Assembly (NCBI GenBank): GCA_947476925.1
Contig: CANJSF010000007.1
Span: 88,570 to 152,569, forward strand
Length of the DNA: 64,000 bases
Source: Rhodospirillaceae bacterium
Lineage (GTDB): Bacteria; Pseudomonadota; Alphaproteobacteria; Rhodospirillales; Rhodospirillaceae
Direction of reading: 5' to 3'
Shown piece after piece: positions 25,474 through 34,044 of the stretch. Numbering within the stretch: the first letter of the stretch is position 1; every line of letters starts with the position of its first letter. The notes under the pieces are model-generated. The model was not told the origin of the DNA. It made no database searches and saw only the letters and a list, made by a program, of their open reading frames with translations. The translations under genes and the position numbers were made by a program.

Positions 25474-26082
25474 CTAGTGCGCGAAGATATCCTCGTCCGC
25501 CCAGCCGGCGAGGTCCAGTGCTGCGCGGTCGGGCAGAAAATCAAAGCAGGCTTTGGCCAGTTCAACACGGCCTTCGCGGGCCAGCAGCTTGTCCATCTCA
25601 GCTTTCAGGCGATGAAGGTACAGCACATCGGCGGCGGCGTATTCGACTTGCTCTTGGCTCAGTTGGTCGGCGGCCCAGTCTGATGATTGCTGTTGCTTGG
25701 ATAACTCGACACCTAAAATTTCTTTGCACAGGTCCTTTAGACCGTGTTTGTCGGTGTTGGTACGAGTTAGGCGCGAGGCCGTGCGCGTGCAATAGGCAGG
25801 CGCACACCGCACGCCTAAGTATTTTTGAATCATGGCCAAATCAAAACGCGCGAAGTGGAAAATCTTCAGCACGTTGGGGTCGGAAAACACTTTCATGAGG
25901 TTGGTTGCAGGCGTGCCGGGGCGAATTTGCACAATGTGCGAGTGACCGTCACCGCCAGACAATTGAACGACGCACAGCCGATCACGATGCAGCCGCAGCC
26001 CCATCGTTTCGGTATCCACGGCGACGCTGGTCTTGAAATTGATGTGTGCGGGCAGATCGCCGCGATGCAAATGATTGGTCAC
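25474..26082 (-). CDS. rnd: Ribonuclease D-type 3'-5' exonuclease (DEDDy, no HRDC)
   Basis: 202 residues. Metal ligands fit D23 and E25 (DTET), D81 (HFARFD) and the Y148-x3-D152 motif (YAAAD) of DEDDy exonucleases. Classical RNase D has HRDC domains after this; here the protein ends soon after the nuclease fold, as in many alphaproteobacteria. RNase D trims tRNA 3' ends, and the neighbouring gene upstream is tRNA-Leu. Confidence 0.9.
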   Translation of the reverse strand: MTNHLHRGDLPAHINFKTSVAVDTETMGLRLHRDRLCVVQLSGGDGHSHIVQIRPGTPATNLMKVFSDPNVLKIFHFARFDLAMIQKYLGVRCAPAYCTRTASRLTRTNTDKHGLKDLCKEILGVELSKQQQSSDWAADQLSQEQVEYAAADVLYLHRLKAEMDKLLAREGRVELAKACFDFLPDRAALDLAGWADEDIFAH

Positions 26083-26118
26083 GATCTCACTTTAACAATT
26101 CGCCGGCTCACCGAGAAC

Positions 26119-26138
26119 GACCCCCTTATAAGGGGGTC
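26119..26138. repeat. Perfect 10-bp inverted repeat between rnd and tRNA-Leu
   Basis: GACCCCCTTA (26119-26128) is followed directly by its complement TAAGGGGGTC (26129-26138). It starts 11 bases downstream of the tRNA 3' end on the minus strand. No T-run follows on that strand (one precedes it), so it is not a standard terminator; it may help end or process the tRNA transcript, or be a protein site for rnd. Confidence 0.55.
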
Positions 26139-26148
26139 AAAAAAGAAA

Positions 26149-26236
26149 TGGTGCCCAAGAGAGGACTCGAACCTCCACGACCTTGCGGTCACTGGCACCT
26201 GAAGCCAGCGCGTCTACCAGTTCCACCACTTGGGCA
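26149..26236 (-). tRNA. tRNA-Leu (anticodon CAG)
   Basis: 88 bases including an encoded CCA. On the minus strand the acceptor arm TGCCCAAG pairs with CTTGGGCA, the T loop reads GGTTCGAGTCC, and the anticodon stem CTGGC/GCCAG encloses TTCAGGT, giving anticodon CAG. A long variable arm (TGACCGCAAGGTCG) marks it as a class II leucine tRNA. Confidence 0.95.
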
Positions 26237-26292
26237 GCGGGTCACCGGGTCAAAAACAACACGAAATATGAGCCCGGTAGAACAGGGCGAGA

Positions 26293-26321
26293 CGGATACA
26301 GCCCAAGCCCCCCGGAGTCAA
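26293..26321 (-). promoter_or_regulatory. Possible promoter for tRNA-Leu
   Basis: On the minus strand TTGACT (26321-26316) is separated by 17 bases from TATCCG (26298-26293). The -35 is near consensus; the -10 is weak. The start of transcription would fall about 50 bases before the tRNA. Confidence 0.3.
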
Positions 26322-26478
26322 TCGACGCCATAGGAAAGTTAACCTTCGTTTCAGGTCCGCCCAACCCCGCGATTCTCCTTTCCTGCTCTTGCTTTAGCCG
26401 TGCCCTTGGCGCAAAAAATAAGGCTGAATTTGAGCGGCTCACTCCGGGCCGCTGGGCGTTTAAGTCCCAGGACGAACC

Positions 26479-27507
26479 ATGGCACAGAAATTAGCGGTCA
26501 TTTTCGGCGGTTCAGGCTTTATCGGGCGCTACATCGTGCGCCGCTTGGCCGAGGCCGGTTGGCGGGTGCGTGTGGCCGTCCGCGATACGCAACAAGCTCA
26601 GTTTCTCAAAACGGCTGGCGATTTGGGCCAAGTCTCGTTTGTGCCCGCCTCGGTGACCAATGCGCAGTCGGTGGCGGCAGCCGTCGTTGGTGCTGACGCC
26701 GTGATCAATCTTGTTGGCATATTGCTCCAAATCGGTCAGCGCACTTTCAAGGCGATCCATGTCGATGGCGCGGCCAACGTCGCCGCCGCGTGCGCGCGCG
26801 CAGGTGTGCAGACGCTGGTTCATATGTCGGCATTGGGGGCCGATGCGGCATCCGATTCCGCATATTCGCGCAGCAAGGCTGAAGGCGAGGCGGCCGTGCG
26901 CTTGGCTTTCCCCAAGGCTGTGATCTTTCGGCCCAGCGTTGTGTTTGGCACCGAAGACGGCTTTTTCAATTTGTACGGCCTGATGGCGCAAGTGTTTCCG
27001 CTACTGCCGTATTTCACGAACAGCAATCCGCATGCGCCCGAGGGCGGCGGTGCCTCGTTCCAACCGGTTTATGTTGGCGATGTGGCCGATGCCATGACGC
27101 AAGCCGTCGTCGATGAGCGTCATGCCGGAAAGATATACGAGCTGGGCGGCCCACGCGTTTATGCGATGCGCGACATTGTGCAGATGGTCAATCAAGCCAC
27201 GATGCGCAACCGTAAAATCATCGGTTTGCCGTACCTGTTTGCTGTGCCGTTGAACGTGCTGGGAGGGTTCTTACGTAAGGCTTTGCATTTGGTGCTGCGC
27301 TTATCTTTCGAAGCGCCGCTGTTGCCAACGTTTGATCAAATGAAATTGCTCAAGGCCGGAAACGTGCTGTCAGGTGCCATGCCTGGCCTTGAAGCCTTTG
27401 GCATTCAGCCCACCGCACCTGATGCCGTGGTGCCCACGTATCTCAAGCGCTTCCGCCCGGTGCAGCAGAATAAAAAAATCCGCACACCCGCGCGCAGCAA
27501 GGCTTAA
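26479..27507 (+). CDS. Complex I NDUFA9-family NAD(P)-binding protein
   Basis: 342 residues of the extended SDR type. The cofactor motif G-G-S-G-F-I-G lies at residues 10-16. SALGADAASDSAYSRSKAEGE carries the region where SDRs have the catalytic tyrosine and lysine, and RPSVVFGTEDGFFN is a signature of the NDUFA9-like group. In mitochondria NDUFA9 is an accessory complex I subunit; bacterial relatives may assist complex I or act on quinone or lipid substrates. No nuo genes are nearby. Convergent with the UppP-like gene, 12 bases apart. Confidence 0.85.
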   Translation: MAQKLAVIFGGSGFIGRYIVRRLAEAGWRVRVAVRDTQQAQFLKTAGDLGQVSFVPASVTNAQSVAAAVVGADAVINLVGILLQIGQRTFKAIHVDGAANVAAACARAGVQTLVHMSALGADAASDSAYSRSKAEGEAAVRLAFPKAVIFRPSVVFGTEDGFFNLYGLMAQVFPLLPYFTNSNPHAPEGGGASFQPVYVGDVADAMTQAVVDERHAGKIYELGGPRVYAMRDIVQMVNQATMRNRKIIGLPYLFAVPLNVLGGFLRKALHLVLRLSFEAPLLPTFDQMKLLKAGNVLSGAMPGLEAFGIQPTAPDAVVPTYLKRFRPVQQNKKIRTPARSKA

Positions 27508-27519
27508 AGAAATCCCACG

Positions 27520-28329
27520 TCAGGTTTGAACGTAGCCATAAGCCACCGCCAGCACGAAGCCGCCTAAGATCAGGCGGTAAATCACAAACGGCGTGAAGGT
27601 CGAGCGTTTCAGCCACGCCATCATCACGGCAATCGCCAGTAATCCCGCGGTGAACGAGATGGCGATACCGATCAGGACCTCTTGTGTCAGCGCCAATTGC
27701 CCTGCGCTATCGAGCTTGAGCCCCAGCCACGCCGCATTGGCCAACAAAATCGGTACTGACAGCAGCATCGAAAACCGCGCGGCTTCGACGCGCTCGTAGC
27801 CTAACAGGCGTGCCATGCTCATGGCGATGCCGACACGGCCGGTGCCCGGCACCAACGCCAAAATTTGCGCCAACCCCATCAACACGGCGTCGCCGTATGA
27901 GGCGTGCTCGACACGCTTGATCGTCATGCAGGCTTTATCAACGACCATCAGCAAGACCGCGTAGCCCACTGTCGTCCAGCCAATCACCATCAATTGATTC
28001 ATCGACGCGCCCACATAAGTGTCGAACGCCCAGGCGGCGCCCAGGGCCGGGATGCTGGCAACAATAATTTGAAGGGCAAGTTGCGCACCGGGGTCGCGTT
28101 TGCCGCGCAGCAGGCGCCACACGCCAATCAGCATCGCGCCAAGATCGCGCCAAAAATATGCACAAGCAGCAAGAAACGTTCCAACGCGCACGGCGAAGTC
28201 GAGCGGTAATCCCTGTTCGGAAAAACCGGCAAACATTTGTAGAAGGGAAATATGGCCCGTGGAGCTGACCGGCAGGAATTCGGTCAGGCCCTGCACAATC
28301 GCAAGAACGATCAGTTGCGTCAGCGGCAA
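27520..28329 (-). CDS. uppP: Undecaprenyl-diphosphatase UppP (BacA) family, variant motif
   Basis: 269 residues with about seven to eight hydrophobic segments. The first active-site motif is intact (QGLTEFLPVSSTGH, with E17 and H26). The second, normally PGTSRSG, reads P161-G-T-G-R165-V-G: the arginine is kept but both serines are replaced. UppP recycles undecaprenyl diphosphate for cell-wall and LPS synthesis. The first codon appears to be TTG, with GAAGGGG 11 bases upstream; no ATG lies nearby. It may be a functional variant with altered kinetics or substrate. Confidence 0.85.
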   Translation of the reverse strand: MPLTQLIVLAIVQGLTEFLPVSSTGHISLLQMFAGFSEQGLPLDFAVRVGTFLAACAYFWRDLGAMLIGVWRLLRGKRDPGAQLALQIIVASIPALGAAWAFDTYVGASMNQLMVIGWTTVGYAVLLMVVDKACMTIKRVEHASYGDAVLMGLAQILALVPGTGRVGIAMSMARLLGYERVEAARFSMLLSVPILLANAAWLGLKLDSAGQLALTQEVLIGIAISFTAGLLAIAVMMAWLKRSTFTPFVIYRLILGGFVLAVAYGYVQT

Positions 28330-28409
28330 GGCGAAGAACCCCTTCAGACGATACGGCCCTGCTGTATATCACCGCCGTGTCGCGAGCCCAAGAGTCGCGA
28401 TGCGTGCAA

Positions 28410-29822
28410 TTAGCTTTTCGCCCGCGTCTCGATCAGGTCGAACAACGCCCGTTGGCAATAGGCCTCGCCGCCTTCGGGGCGGCCGGGGCGGGCGCTTTTG
28501 TTCCAGGCATAAAGGTCGATGTGCGCCCAGGGCACTGTCGCTGGCACGAATTCCTTCAAGAACAGCGCAGCGGTAATGGCACCCGCAAAGCCTGACTCGC
28601 CCGCGTTATTAATATCGGCCACCTTGCTTTCGATTAATTTGCGGTAGGGCGCCCACAACGGCAACCGCCAAAGTGGATCGAAGGTATTGCGCGCGGCTGC
28701 TGTCAAATCAGCGGCCAGTGTTTCATCGTCGGTGAACAGCGCGGGCAAATCGGGGCCTAAGGCCGTGCGCGCCGCGCCCGTCAGGGTGGCGCAGTCGATC
28801 AGAAGCGCCGGGTTTTCGCTGGCTGCTTCGCTGAGCGCGTCGCCTAGCACCAACCGGCCTTCAGCATCGGTGTTGCCAATTTCCACAGTGATACCCCGGC
28901 GTGTCGCCAGCACGTCGCTGGGCCGAAACGCATTGCCGCTGACCGCATTCTCGACCGCCGGGACCAGCAGTCTCAATCGAACCGGCAAGTTGGCGCTCAT
29001 CACCGCTTGGGCAACGCCCAACAGGGTGGCCGCACCGCCCATGTCTTTTTTCATCAGCGCCATGCCGCTCGATGGTTTCAAATCAAGCCCGCCGGTATCA
29101 AAGCACACGCCTTTGCCAACAAGTGTGATCTTGGGGTGGCTATCATTGCCCCAGCGCAGGTCAATCAGGCGCGGCGCCACGGCGCTGGCCCGGCCCACGG
29201 CGTGAATCATTGGGTAGTTCTGTGTCAGCAAATCATCGCCGATGATTTCGGTGACACTGGCGCCAAACAGTGCGCCCACCGCTTTAATCGCAGCGGCTAA
29301 GTGCGTGGGCATCATGTCGGCGGCGGGCGTGTTGATCAGGTCGCGCGCCAAAATCGCCGCATCAACTGTGCGAGTGACGGCCGCCTGGTTCACCTTTTGC
29401 GGCCAAACTAACTTTGCAAGTTCGCGTGGCCCATCGCCGTTGGATTTTTTGTAGCGCTTGAATTGGTAGGCCCCGAGCGCCCAGGCTTGCGCCGCCCATG
29501 TGGCAAAAGCGGGGGCCAGGGTAGGTGTGCAACCTACAACATCGCCCAGCGCATAGGTCCCCGTGGGCAAGGCGCGGGCCATGTTGCCCATCACCCAGGG
29601 GTCATCGCCTTTGCCCAGGCCGACAATGGCTAAACTGATGGTGCCGTTATCGCCCGGTAACGTCAGCAATGATCCGGTATCAGCTTTGAAGCTGTGTGCT
29701 GCAATCCAGGCGCGCTCGTTGGGCGTGCGTTTGGCGGCCCACTCGGTGAGTGCGCTGGCGCTCATGGCATGCAGCGGGGTCGCATCCGGCGCGCCGTCCG
29801 TTAAAACAAGCGCCGTGCTCAT
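28410..29822 (-). CDS. Leucyl aminopeptidase family protein (M17)
   Basis: 470 residues. The M17 signature NTDAEGRL is present, along with KGVCFDTGGLDLKPS and MKKDMGGAA, which supply the two-zinc site and catalytic lysine. The start at 29822 overlaps the stop of the upstream TAXI gene (ATGA); a longer frame would run inside that gene. M17 enzymes remove N-terminal residues from peptides. The N-terminal domain is poorly conserved, as usual in the PepB/LAP-like subgroup. Confidence 0.9.
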   Translation of the reverse strand: MSTALVLTDGAPDATPLHAMSASALTEWAAKRTPNERAWIAAHSFKADTGSLLTLPGDNGTISLAIVGLGKGDDPWVMGNMARALPTGTYALGDVVGCTPTLAPAFATWAAQAWALGAYQFKRYKKSNGDGPRELAKLVWPQKVNQAAVTRTVDAAILARDLINTPAADMMPTHLAAAIKAVGALFGASVTEIIGDDLLTQNYPMIHAVGRASAVAPRLIDLRWGNDSHPKITLVGKGVCFDTGGLDLKPSSGMALMKKDMGGAATLLGVAQAVMSANLPVRLRLLVPAVENAVSGNAFRPSDVLATRRGITVEIGNTDAEGRLVLGDALSEAASENPALLIDCATLTGAARTALGPDLPALFTDDETLAADLTAAARNTFDPLWRLPLWAPYRKLIESKVADINNAGESGFAGAITAALFLKEFVPATVPWAHIDLYAWNKSARPGRPEGGEAYCQRALFDLIETRAKS

Positions 29823-31000
29823 TGCTGGGTTGCGCCGGTGCTGGCTGGCGGCGCTGCTACTGGGGCAGCGGGAGCCGGAGCCGCTGGTGCGGGCTTGGGC
29901 GTTGCAGGTCTCGGAGCCTGCGGCGCGAGGGGCTTGGACGGTTCGGCCGGGGCAATGCGCGGCGGCGGCTCCATCAAGTTTTGCGAAATGTAATAACGCG
30001 CGGCACCGGCTTGAATAGGAATGCCCAATCCGCGAGCGGCTAACTTTTTGTCCATCAACTTGCCGCGCGGATGGCCGTTCTCGAACAACGCCGTATTGCG
30101 CTCGTGCCAAATTGCGCGTGCGATCCCAAAACCAAGGTCGCCGTCAAAATCATCGCGCGAGACCAGCACGGTCCCAACATCGACGGTGGCGATTTCGGGG
30201 TGCTCGCCGTAGGTGTTCGCCGGAATGGTGCCCAGCGTATAAAATGGAAACGCATGCGTCAGTTTTTCTGCTGTCGGCCCGCCGATCGGAATTATTTTGA
30301 ATGGCACTGTGCGGCTCAGATCTTGCAGCGCTAAGACCGGCGCGCCACTGACCACAAACATGGCGTCTATCTTGCCGTCTTTCAGCGCCGTGGCGGCGGC
30401 GGTGATGTTCATGATGCGCATGGTCAGCGATGAGGTGCGCAGGCCATGGGCAGCTAAGATAGCTTTGACCGTGAAGCGCGTTCCCGTGCCTTCGCCATCT
30501 ACAGCCACACGCTTGCCAACCAAGTCTTTCACAGCAGCGATTTTTGAATTTGGTCGTGCGATCAAATGAATGGTCGATGGATACAGCCGCGCGATCACGC
30601 GCAAGCGTGTCAGTGTCTCTTGGCCCTCAAAGTCACCCACACCATAAAATGACCAGTTAACGATATCGGCTTGCGACAAGGCCAAATCGACATCGCCGCG
30701 CAACAGAGCTTTTAAATTGCTCCACATGCCTTCGCTCGACAACGAATTGGCGATTAGTCCCGGCACACCGCAATTACCGCCGCGGTCGCACTCGCGTGAT
30801 CCCGGCGGGTTTGAAATCGCATTGCCCACCAAACCGCCAAATGGAAATTCTGTCGTGTCGATCGGCCCAGTGGCAATGCGGACCACTTTCACATCTTGAG
30901 CGCGCGGCGCGATGGGCGACAGCGCCACCACGCAAGCAACAATGAGTCCCAGCCCGGCCCAAGTGCGAGAGGAAGCAAAACGAAACGCAGACGCGATCAC
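29819..31000 (-). CDS. TAXI-family TRAP solute-binding protein with Pro/Ala-rich tail
   Basis: About 393 residues from a GTG at 31000; a TTG at 31039 is also possible but too near its G-run. A signal sequence (GLGLIVACVVALSPIAPRAQ) precedes the binding domain (VRIATGPIDTTEFPFGGLVGNAIS; GDVDLALSQADIVNWSF; VGKRVAVDGEGTGTRFTVKAIL). The last 50 residues are an extended proline/alanine tail. TAXI proteins feed TRAP transporters, but no TRAP membrane gene is in the window, so this one is an orphan. It is coupled to the aminopeptidase gene by a four-base overlap. Confidence 0.83.
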   Translation of the reverse strand: MIASAFRFASSRTWAGLGLIVACVVALSPIAPRAQDVKVVRIATGPIDTTEFPFGGLVGNAISNPPGSRECDRGGNCGVPGLIANSLSSEGMWSNLKALLRGDVDLALSQADIVNWSFYGVGDFEGQETLTRLRVIARLYPSTIHLIARPNSKIAAVKDLVGKRVAVDGEGTGTRFTVKAILAAHGLRTSSLTMRIMNITAAATALKDGKIDAMFVVSGAPVLALQDLSRTVPFKIIPIGGPTAEKLTHAFPFYTLGTIPANTYGEHPEIATVDVGTVLVSRDDFDGDLGFGIARAIWHERNTALFENGHPRGKLMDKKLAARGLGIPIQAGAARYYISQNLMEPPPRIAPAEPSKPLAPQAPRPATPKPAPAAPAPAAPVAAPPASTGATQQ

Positions 31001-31148
31001 GGCAAGGGGCTCTGGTTCATGTGGTCTGCGGAAAGACAATTCCCCCGCACAATCATTTCACTCGGTAACGAACTTATGCATGTGGTTCCTACCACACCCT
31101 TGTCGCAGGTGTAGTTTTTTGCGTCTCAATTGCGCCTGTAACAATATG

Positions 31149-31955
31149 TCAGGAACTCGCCGCGACAAAAGCACTGACTTCGCGGGTGCTGGGATTTTGC
31201 CTCAGCGACTCCAAGGTCCCCACCTGGGCCAGGCGACCGTCGTGCAAGACCGCCATCCGGGTGGCCATGCGTGCGGCATCCACAGGGTCGTGGCTGATCA
31301 TCACCACGGTTTTATTCAGCTCAGCCTTCAGGCGCAGGACTTCGTCTTGCATTTCACGGCGGGTTAGTGGGTCCAGCGCCGCAAAGGGCTCGTCCATCAG
31401 CAATATCGGTGCTTCGGTTATTAGCGCGCGGGCCAAGCCAATGCGCTGGCACATGCCGCTGGACAACTGGCCGGGCAGGGAATCGGCAAAACCGTCCAGG
31501 CCCACACGATTGAGCCAACGATGCGCGCGCTCGGTGCGTTCGGGGGCTGGCACGCCCTGCAGGCTTAACGGGAAGGCAATGTTTTCCAGCGCCGTTTTGT
31601 GGGGCAGCAGCCCGAAATGTTGGAACACCATACTCACTTGGGTCTTGCGAAACTGTGCCAAGGCGGCGGCATCAAGCTGGTCGATACTCGTGTCGTTCAC
31701 CCGCACGGTACCGCGCGTGGCTGCCACAAGTCGGTTGATAGTTCGCAGAAGGGTGGACTTGCCCGAGCCCGAGCGCCCCATGATGACGAACAATTCCCCG
31801 ACCGCGATGTCCAGGGTGATGTCATGCAAAGCCACCACATTCTGGGTCCGGGCCTGCACCTCGGCTTTGGTCAGTCCTTGCGTCAGCAAATGCTGGGCCG
31901 CCTCGGGCGTGGGGCCATAAATTTTGCTGACCGATGAAAACGAAATAGCCGTCAT
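31149..31955 (-). CDS. proV: Glycine betaine/proline-type ABC transporter ATPase
   Basis: 268 residues. Walker A GRSGSGKST (60-68), Q-loop Q112, Walker B ILLMDEP and H-loop SHD are normal. The ABC signature reads LSSGM (164-168) with CQR after it, where ProV/OpuAA proteins have LSGGM-QQR. The CBS domains of classical ProV are missing, so ionic-strength sensing through them is unlikely. It overlaps proW by four bases. Confidence 0.9.
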   Translation of the reverse strand: MTAISFSSVSKIYGPTPEAAQHLLTQGLTKAEVQARTQNVVALHDITLDIAVGELFVIMGRSGSGKSTLLRTINRLVAATRGTVRVNDTSIDQLDAAALAQFRKTQVSMVFQHFGLLPHKTALENIAFPLSLQGVPAPERTERAHRWLNRVGLDGFADSLPGQLSSGMCQRIGLARALITEAPILLMDEPFAALDPLTRREMQDEVLRLKAELNKTVVMISHDPVDAARMATRMAVLHDGRLAQVGTLESLRQNPSTREVSAFVAASS

Positions 31956-32794
31956 TTGGCGCGGGCTTTGGTTGCGGCCTGCGTAATCCGATCCAGGACA
32001 ACGGCCAAAATGACAATTGTTAGTCCCGCCACCACGCTGCGTCCGACATCAAGGCGCTGAATGCCCACCAGCACTTCTTCACCCAAGCCGCGCGCACCAA
32101 TCATCGACGCGACCACGACCATCGACAATGCCAGCATCGTGGCTTGGTTGATGCCCGCCATAATGGATGGCAGCGCCAGCGGCAATTCCACGTGCCATAA
32201 CTTTTGGCGCGGTGATGCGCCAAAGGCCAACGCCGCTTCAACGGCGTCGGGATCGGCAGTGCGCAACCCCAGTTCCGTCAGTCGTGCGACGGGCGGCATG
32301 GCGTAGATCACGGTGGCCAACAAAGCCGGCACCTTGCCCAGGCCAAACAGCATCATGGCCGGCACCAAGTACACAAAGCTTGGCAACGTTTGCATGGCGT
32401 CGAGTATGGGGCGTGCCAGAACGCTTACGCGGCCTGATCGCGCCAGCACCATGCCAAAAGGCACACCGATGGCTGCGCTGAAGGTTGTGGCCACCAACAT
32501 CAGCGCCAACGTTTGCATGGCTTGGTCCCACAGTCCCAAAACACCCACCGCAAACAACGCCAGCGCTGTCAGGCTTGCATACAAAGCGCGACGCGAGGCC
32601 ATAAACGCAATGCTCGCGGCGATGACAATGACAAGCCACCACGGGAGGCCGCGCAGAATTTGCTCGACGCCGACAATGAACCACAGCACGGCGTCGCCGA
32701 CACTTCGAAAGCCATCACCATAATTTGTGATGAGGGCATCTATAAAGGCATTGATCGAAGGTGCGATGGAAATCGTGAAAGAGTCGGGGAACAT
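31952..32794 (-). CDS. proW: Glycine betaine/proline-type ABC transporter permease
   Basis: 280 residues from the ATG at 32794; longer frames run into the binding-protein gene. It has about six membrane helices and the EAA loop (EAALAFGASPRQKLWHVELPLALPSIMAG). VPAMMLFGLGKVPALLATVIYAMPPVARLTELGLR is characteristic of ProW/OpuAB permeases. It lies 14 bases after proX and overlaps proV. Confidence 0.92.
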   Translation of the reverse strand: MFPDSFTISIAPSINAFIDALITNYGDGFRSVGDAVLWFIVGVEQILRGLPWWLVIVIAASIAFMASRRALYASLTALALFAVGVLGLWDQAMQTLALMLVATTFSAAIGVPFGMVLARSGRVSVLARPILDAMQTLPSFVYLVPAMMLFGLGKVPALLATVIYAMPPVARLTELGLRTADPDAVEAALAFGASPRQKLWHVELPLALPSIMAGINQATMLALSMVVVASMIGARGLGEEVLVGIQRLDVGRSVVAGLTIVILAVVLDRITQAATKARAK

Positions 32795-32808
32795 CACCGG
32801 GCCTTTTT

Positions 32809-33792
32809 TTATTTCAGTGCGGCTTGCACTTTGGCGGCAACATCTGCCGGCACCCACGTGGTCCACAACTGCGGCTGAGTTTTCAGAAAGCGCAGTGCGG
32901 CTGCGTTGTCGTTGGTGTTTGTCTCGCGCATGTTTGCCAACGCTTCGTTCACCAGAGCCGCCGATGTGCGATAATTGGACAAGAACGTTGTCACCGTTGG
33001 CGCGGCTTTCACAAACTTGGCATTGGCGCCAATCCAAACGGTGACGGCTGGGTAATCGACCGCGCGAGGATAATCAGCGTTCGTGCTAATGCCTTTCCAG
33101 TCGGTGTCGTTCCACGCCGGCTCTTGCAGTTTCACCAAATCATACGCACCTAACACCCACGTTGGGCCCCAATAATAAGCCAGGATCGGTTCGCGTTTCA
33201 GGAAGGCTCCCCCAATGGCCGCCGCCAATGCCACGCCGGTGCCGGGACGGAAATTGGTGAAATGGGGCTCAAGTTTGTAGGCGCGCAGCTTGTTGGTGTT
33301 CACCACTTCGCACGCCCAACCCGCCACGCAATTATAAAAGCGCCCTTTGGCGGGTTCCTCGGCATCTTTAAAGAGTGCTTTGTATTTCACCAGGTCGCCG
33401 ACAGACTTTAAATCTGGGTGCGCCTCAACCACATATCGCGGGACATACCAGCCTTGCAGCGCATCGGGAAAGTTGATGCCGACCTCGACCACCTGATTTT
33501 TCGCCAATGCGCGCAGCCACACCTCGGCAGCGGCGTCCTTCCACACTTCCATTGCGACATCGATATCGCCCCGCGCCACGCCCTGCAGCAATGGAATGGT
33601 CGAGCCAGGGATCACGTCGGTCTTGCAGTCGTAGCCGGTCTCCAAAATGCGTCGGGCGACGGCATTATGAAAGCCGACTGAATCCCAATCGAGACCGGCA
33701 AAAACGATCGGGCGGCTGATGTCGCAGGCGCGCGCAGCCGTGCCGCTGAGCAAGACCCCCAGAACAAAAATCGACATTAAAAGACGAATCAT
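32809..33792 (-). CDS. proX: Glycine betaine/choline-type ABC transporter substrate-binding protein
   Basis: 327 residues from the ATG at 33792. A signal peptide (MIRLLMSIFVLGVLLSGTAARA) is followed by the OpuAC-type fold: IVFAGLDWDSVGFHNAVARRILETGY, then GDIDVAMEVWKD, and several tryptophans that build aromatic cages for quaternary amines (YYWGPTW; PAWNDTDW). First gene of proX-proW-proV. Substrate could be glycine betaine, choline, carnitine or proline betaine. Confidence 0.9.
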   Translation of the reverse strand: MIRLLMSIFVLGVLLSGTAARACDISRPIVFAGLDWDSVGFHNAVARRILETGYDCKTDVIPGSTIPLLQGVARGDIDVAMEVWKDAAAEVWLRALAKNQVVEVGINFPDALQGWYVPRYVVEAHPDLKSVGDLVKYKALFKDAEEPAKGRFYNCVAGWACEVVNTNKLRAYKLEPHFTNFRPGTGVALAAAIGGAFLKREPILAYYWGPTWVLGAYDLVKLQEPAWNDTDWKGISTNADYPRAVDYPAVTVWIGANAKFVKAAPTVTTFLSNYRTSAALVNEALANMRETNTNDNAAALRFLKTQPQLWTTWVPADVAAKVQAALK

Positions 33793-33815
33793 GGGGGCAC
33801 GCTTACTCACGAAGC

Positions 33816-33871
33816 GAATTTGACATTCACGACCCGATTTACGGTTGATCTGAGACGCGAATGTCAAATTC
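33816..33871. promoter_or_regulatory. Twin palindromic operator upstream of proXWV
   Basis: GAATTTGACATTC (33816-33828) and its exact reverse complement GAATGTCAAATTC (33859-33871) are 30 bases apart. Each 13-mer is itself a palindrome of the form GAAT-N5-ATTC, so these are two dimer sites with centres 43 bases apart, about four turns. They begin 24 bases before the proX start codon. A repressor or DNA-looping regulator of the importer is likely; none is encoded adjacent. Confidence 0.6.
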
Positions 33872-34044
33872 AAAGCTCCACGAAAACCTTATCGTTGCGA
33901 GTGGCCCTATTGATTCTACCATTCGCAAGATCGAAAGACGAATCGGGATGGGAATGCTATAAGCCGACCACCAGCGCCCGTTGCCAGTCACCAGGCGCAG
34001 GGACATATATGTCGCGCCGCCCGCCCAACGCAGGATTATTCGTC

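Noticed and set aside
26433..26453. AGCGGC/GCCGCT hairpin before the NDUFA9-like gene
   Set aside because: Only six pairs with a nine-base loop in GC-rich sequence; could easily be chance.
31186..31920. 244-codon open frame on the plus strand
   Set aside because: Antisense to the proV ATPase; rich in Ser/Arg with no family pattern.
32795..32815. T-rich run between proX and proW as a terminator
   Set aside because: On the coding (minus) strand it is an A-run without a stem; the genes are 14 bases apart and cotranscribed.
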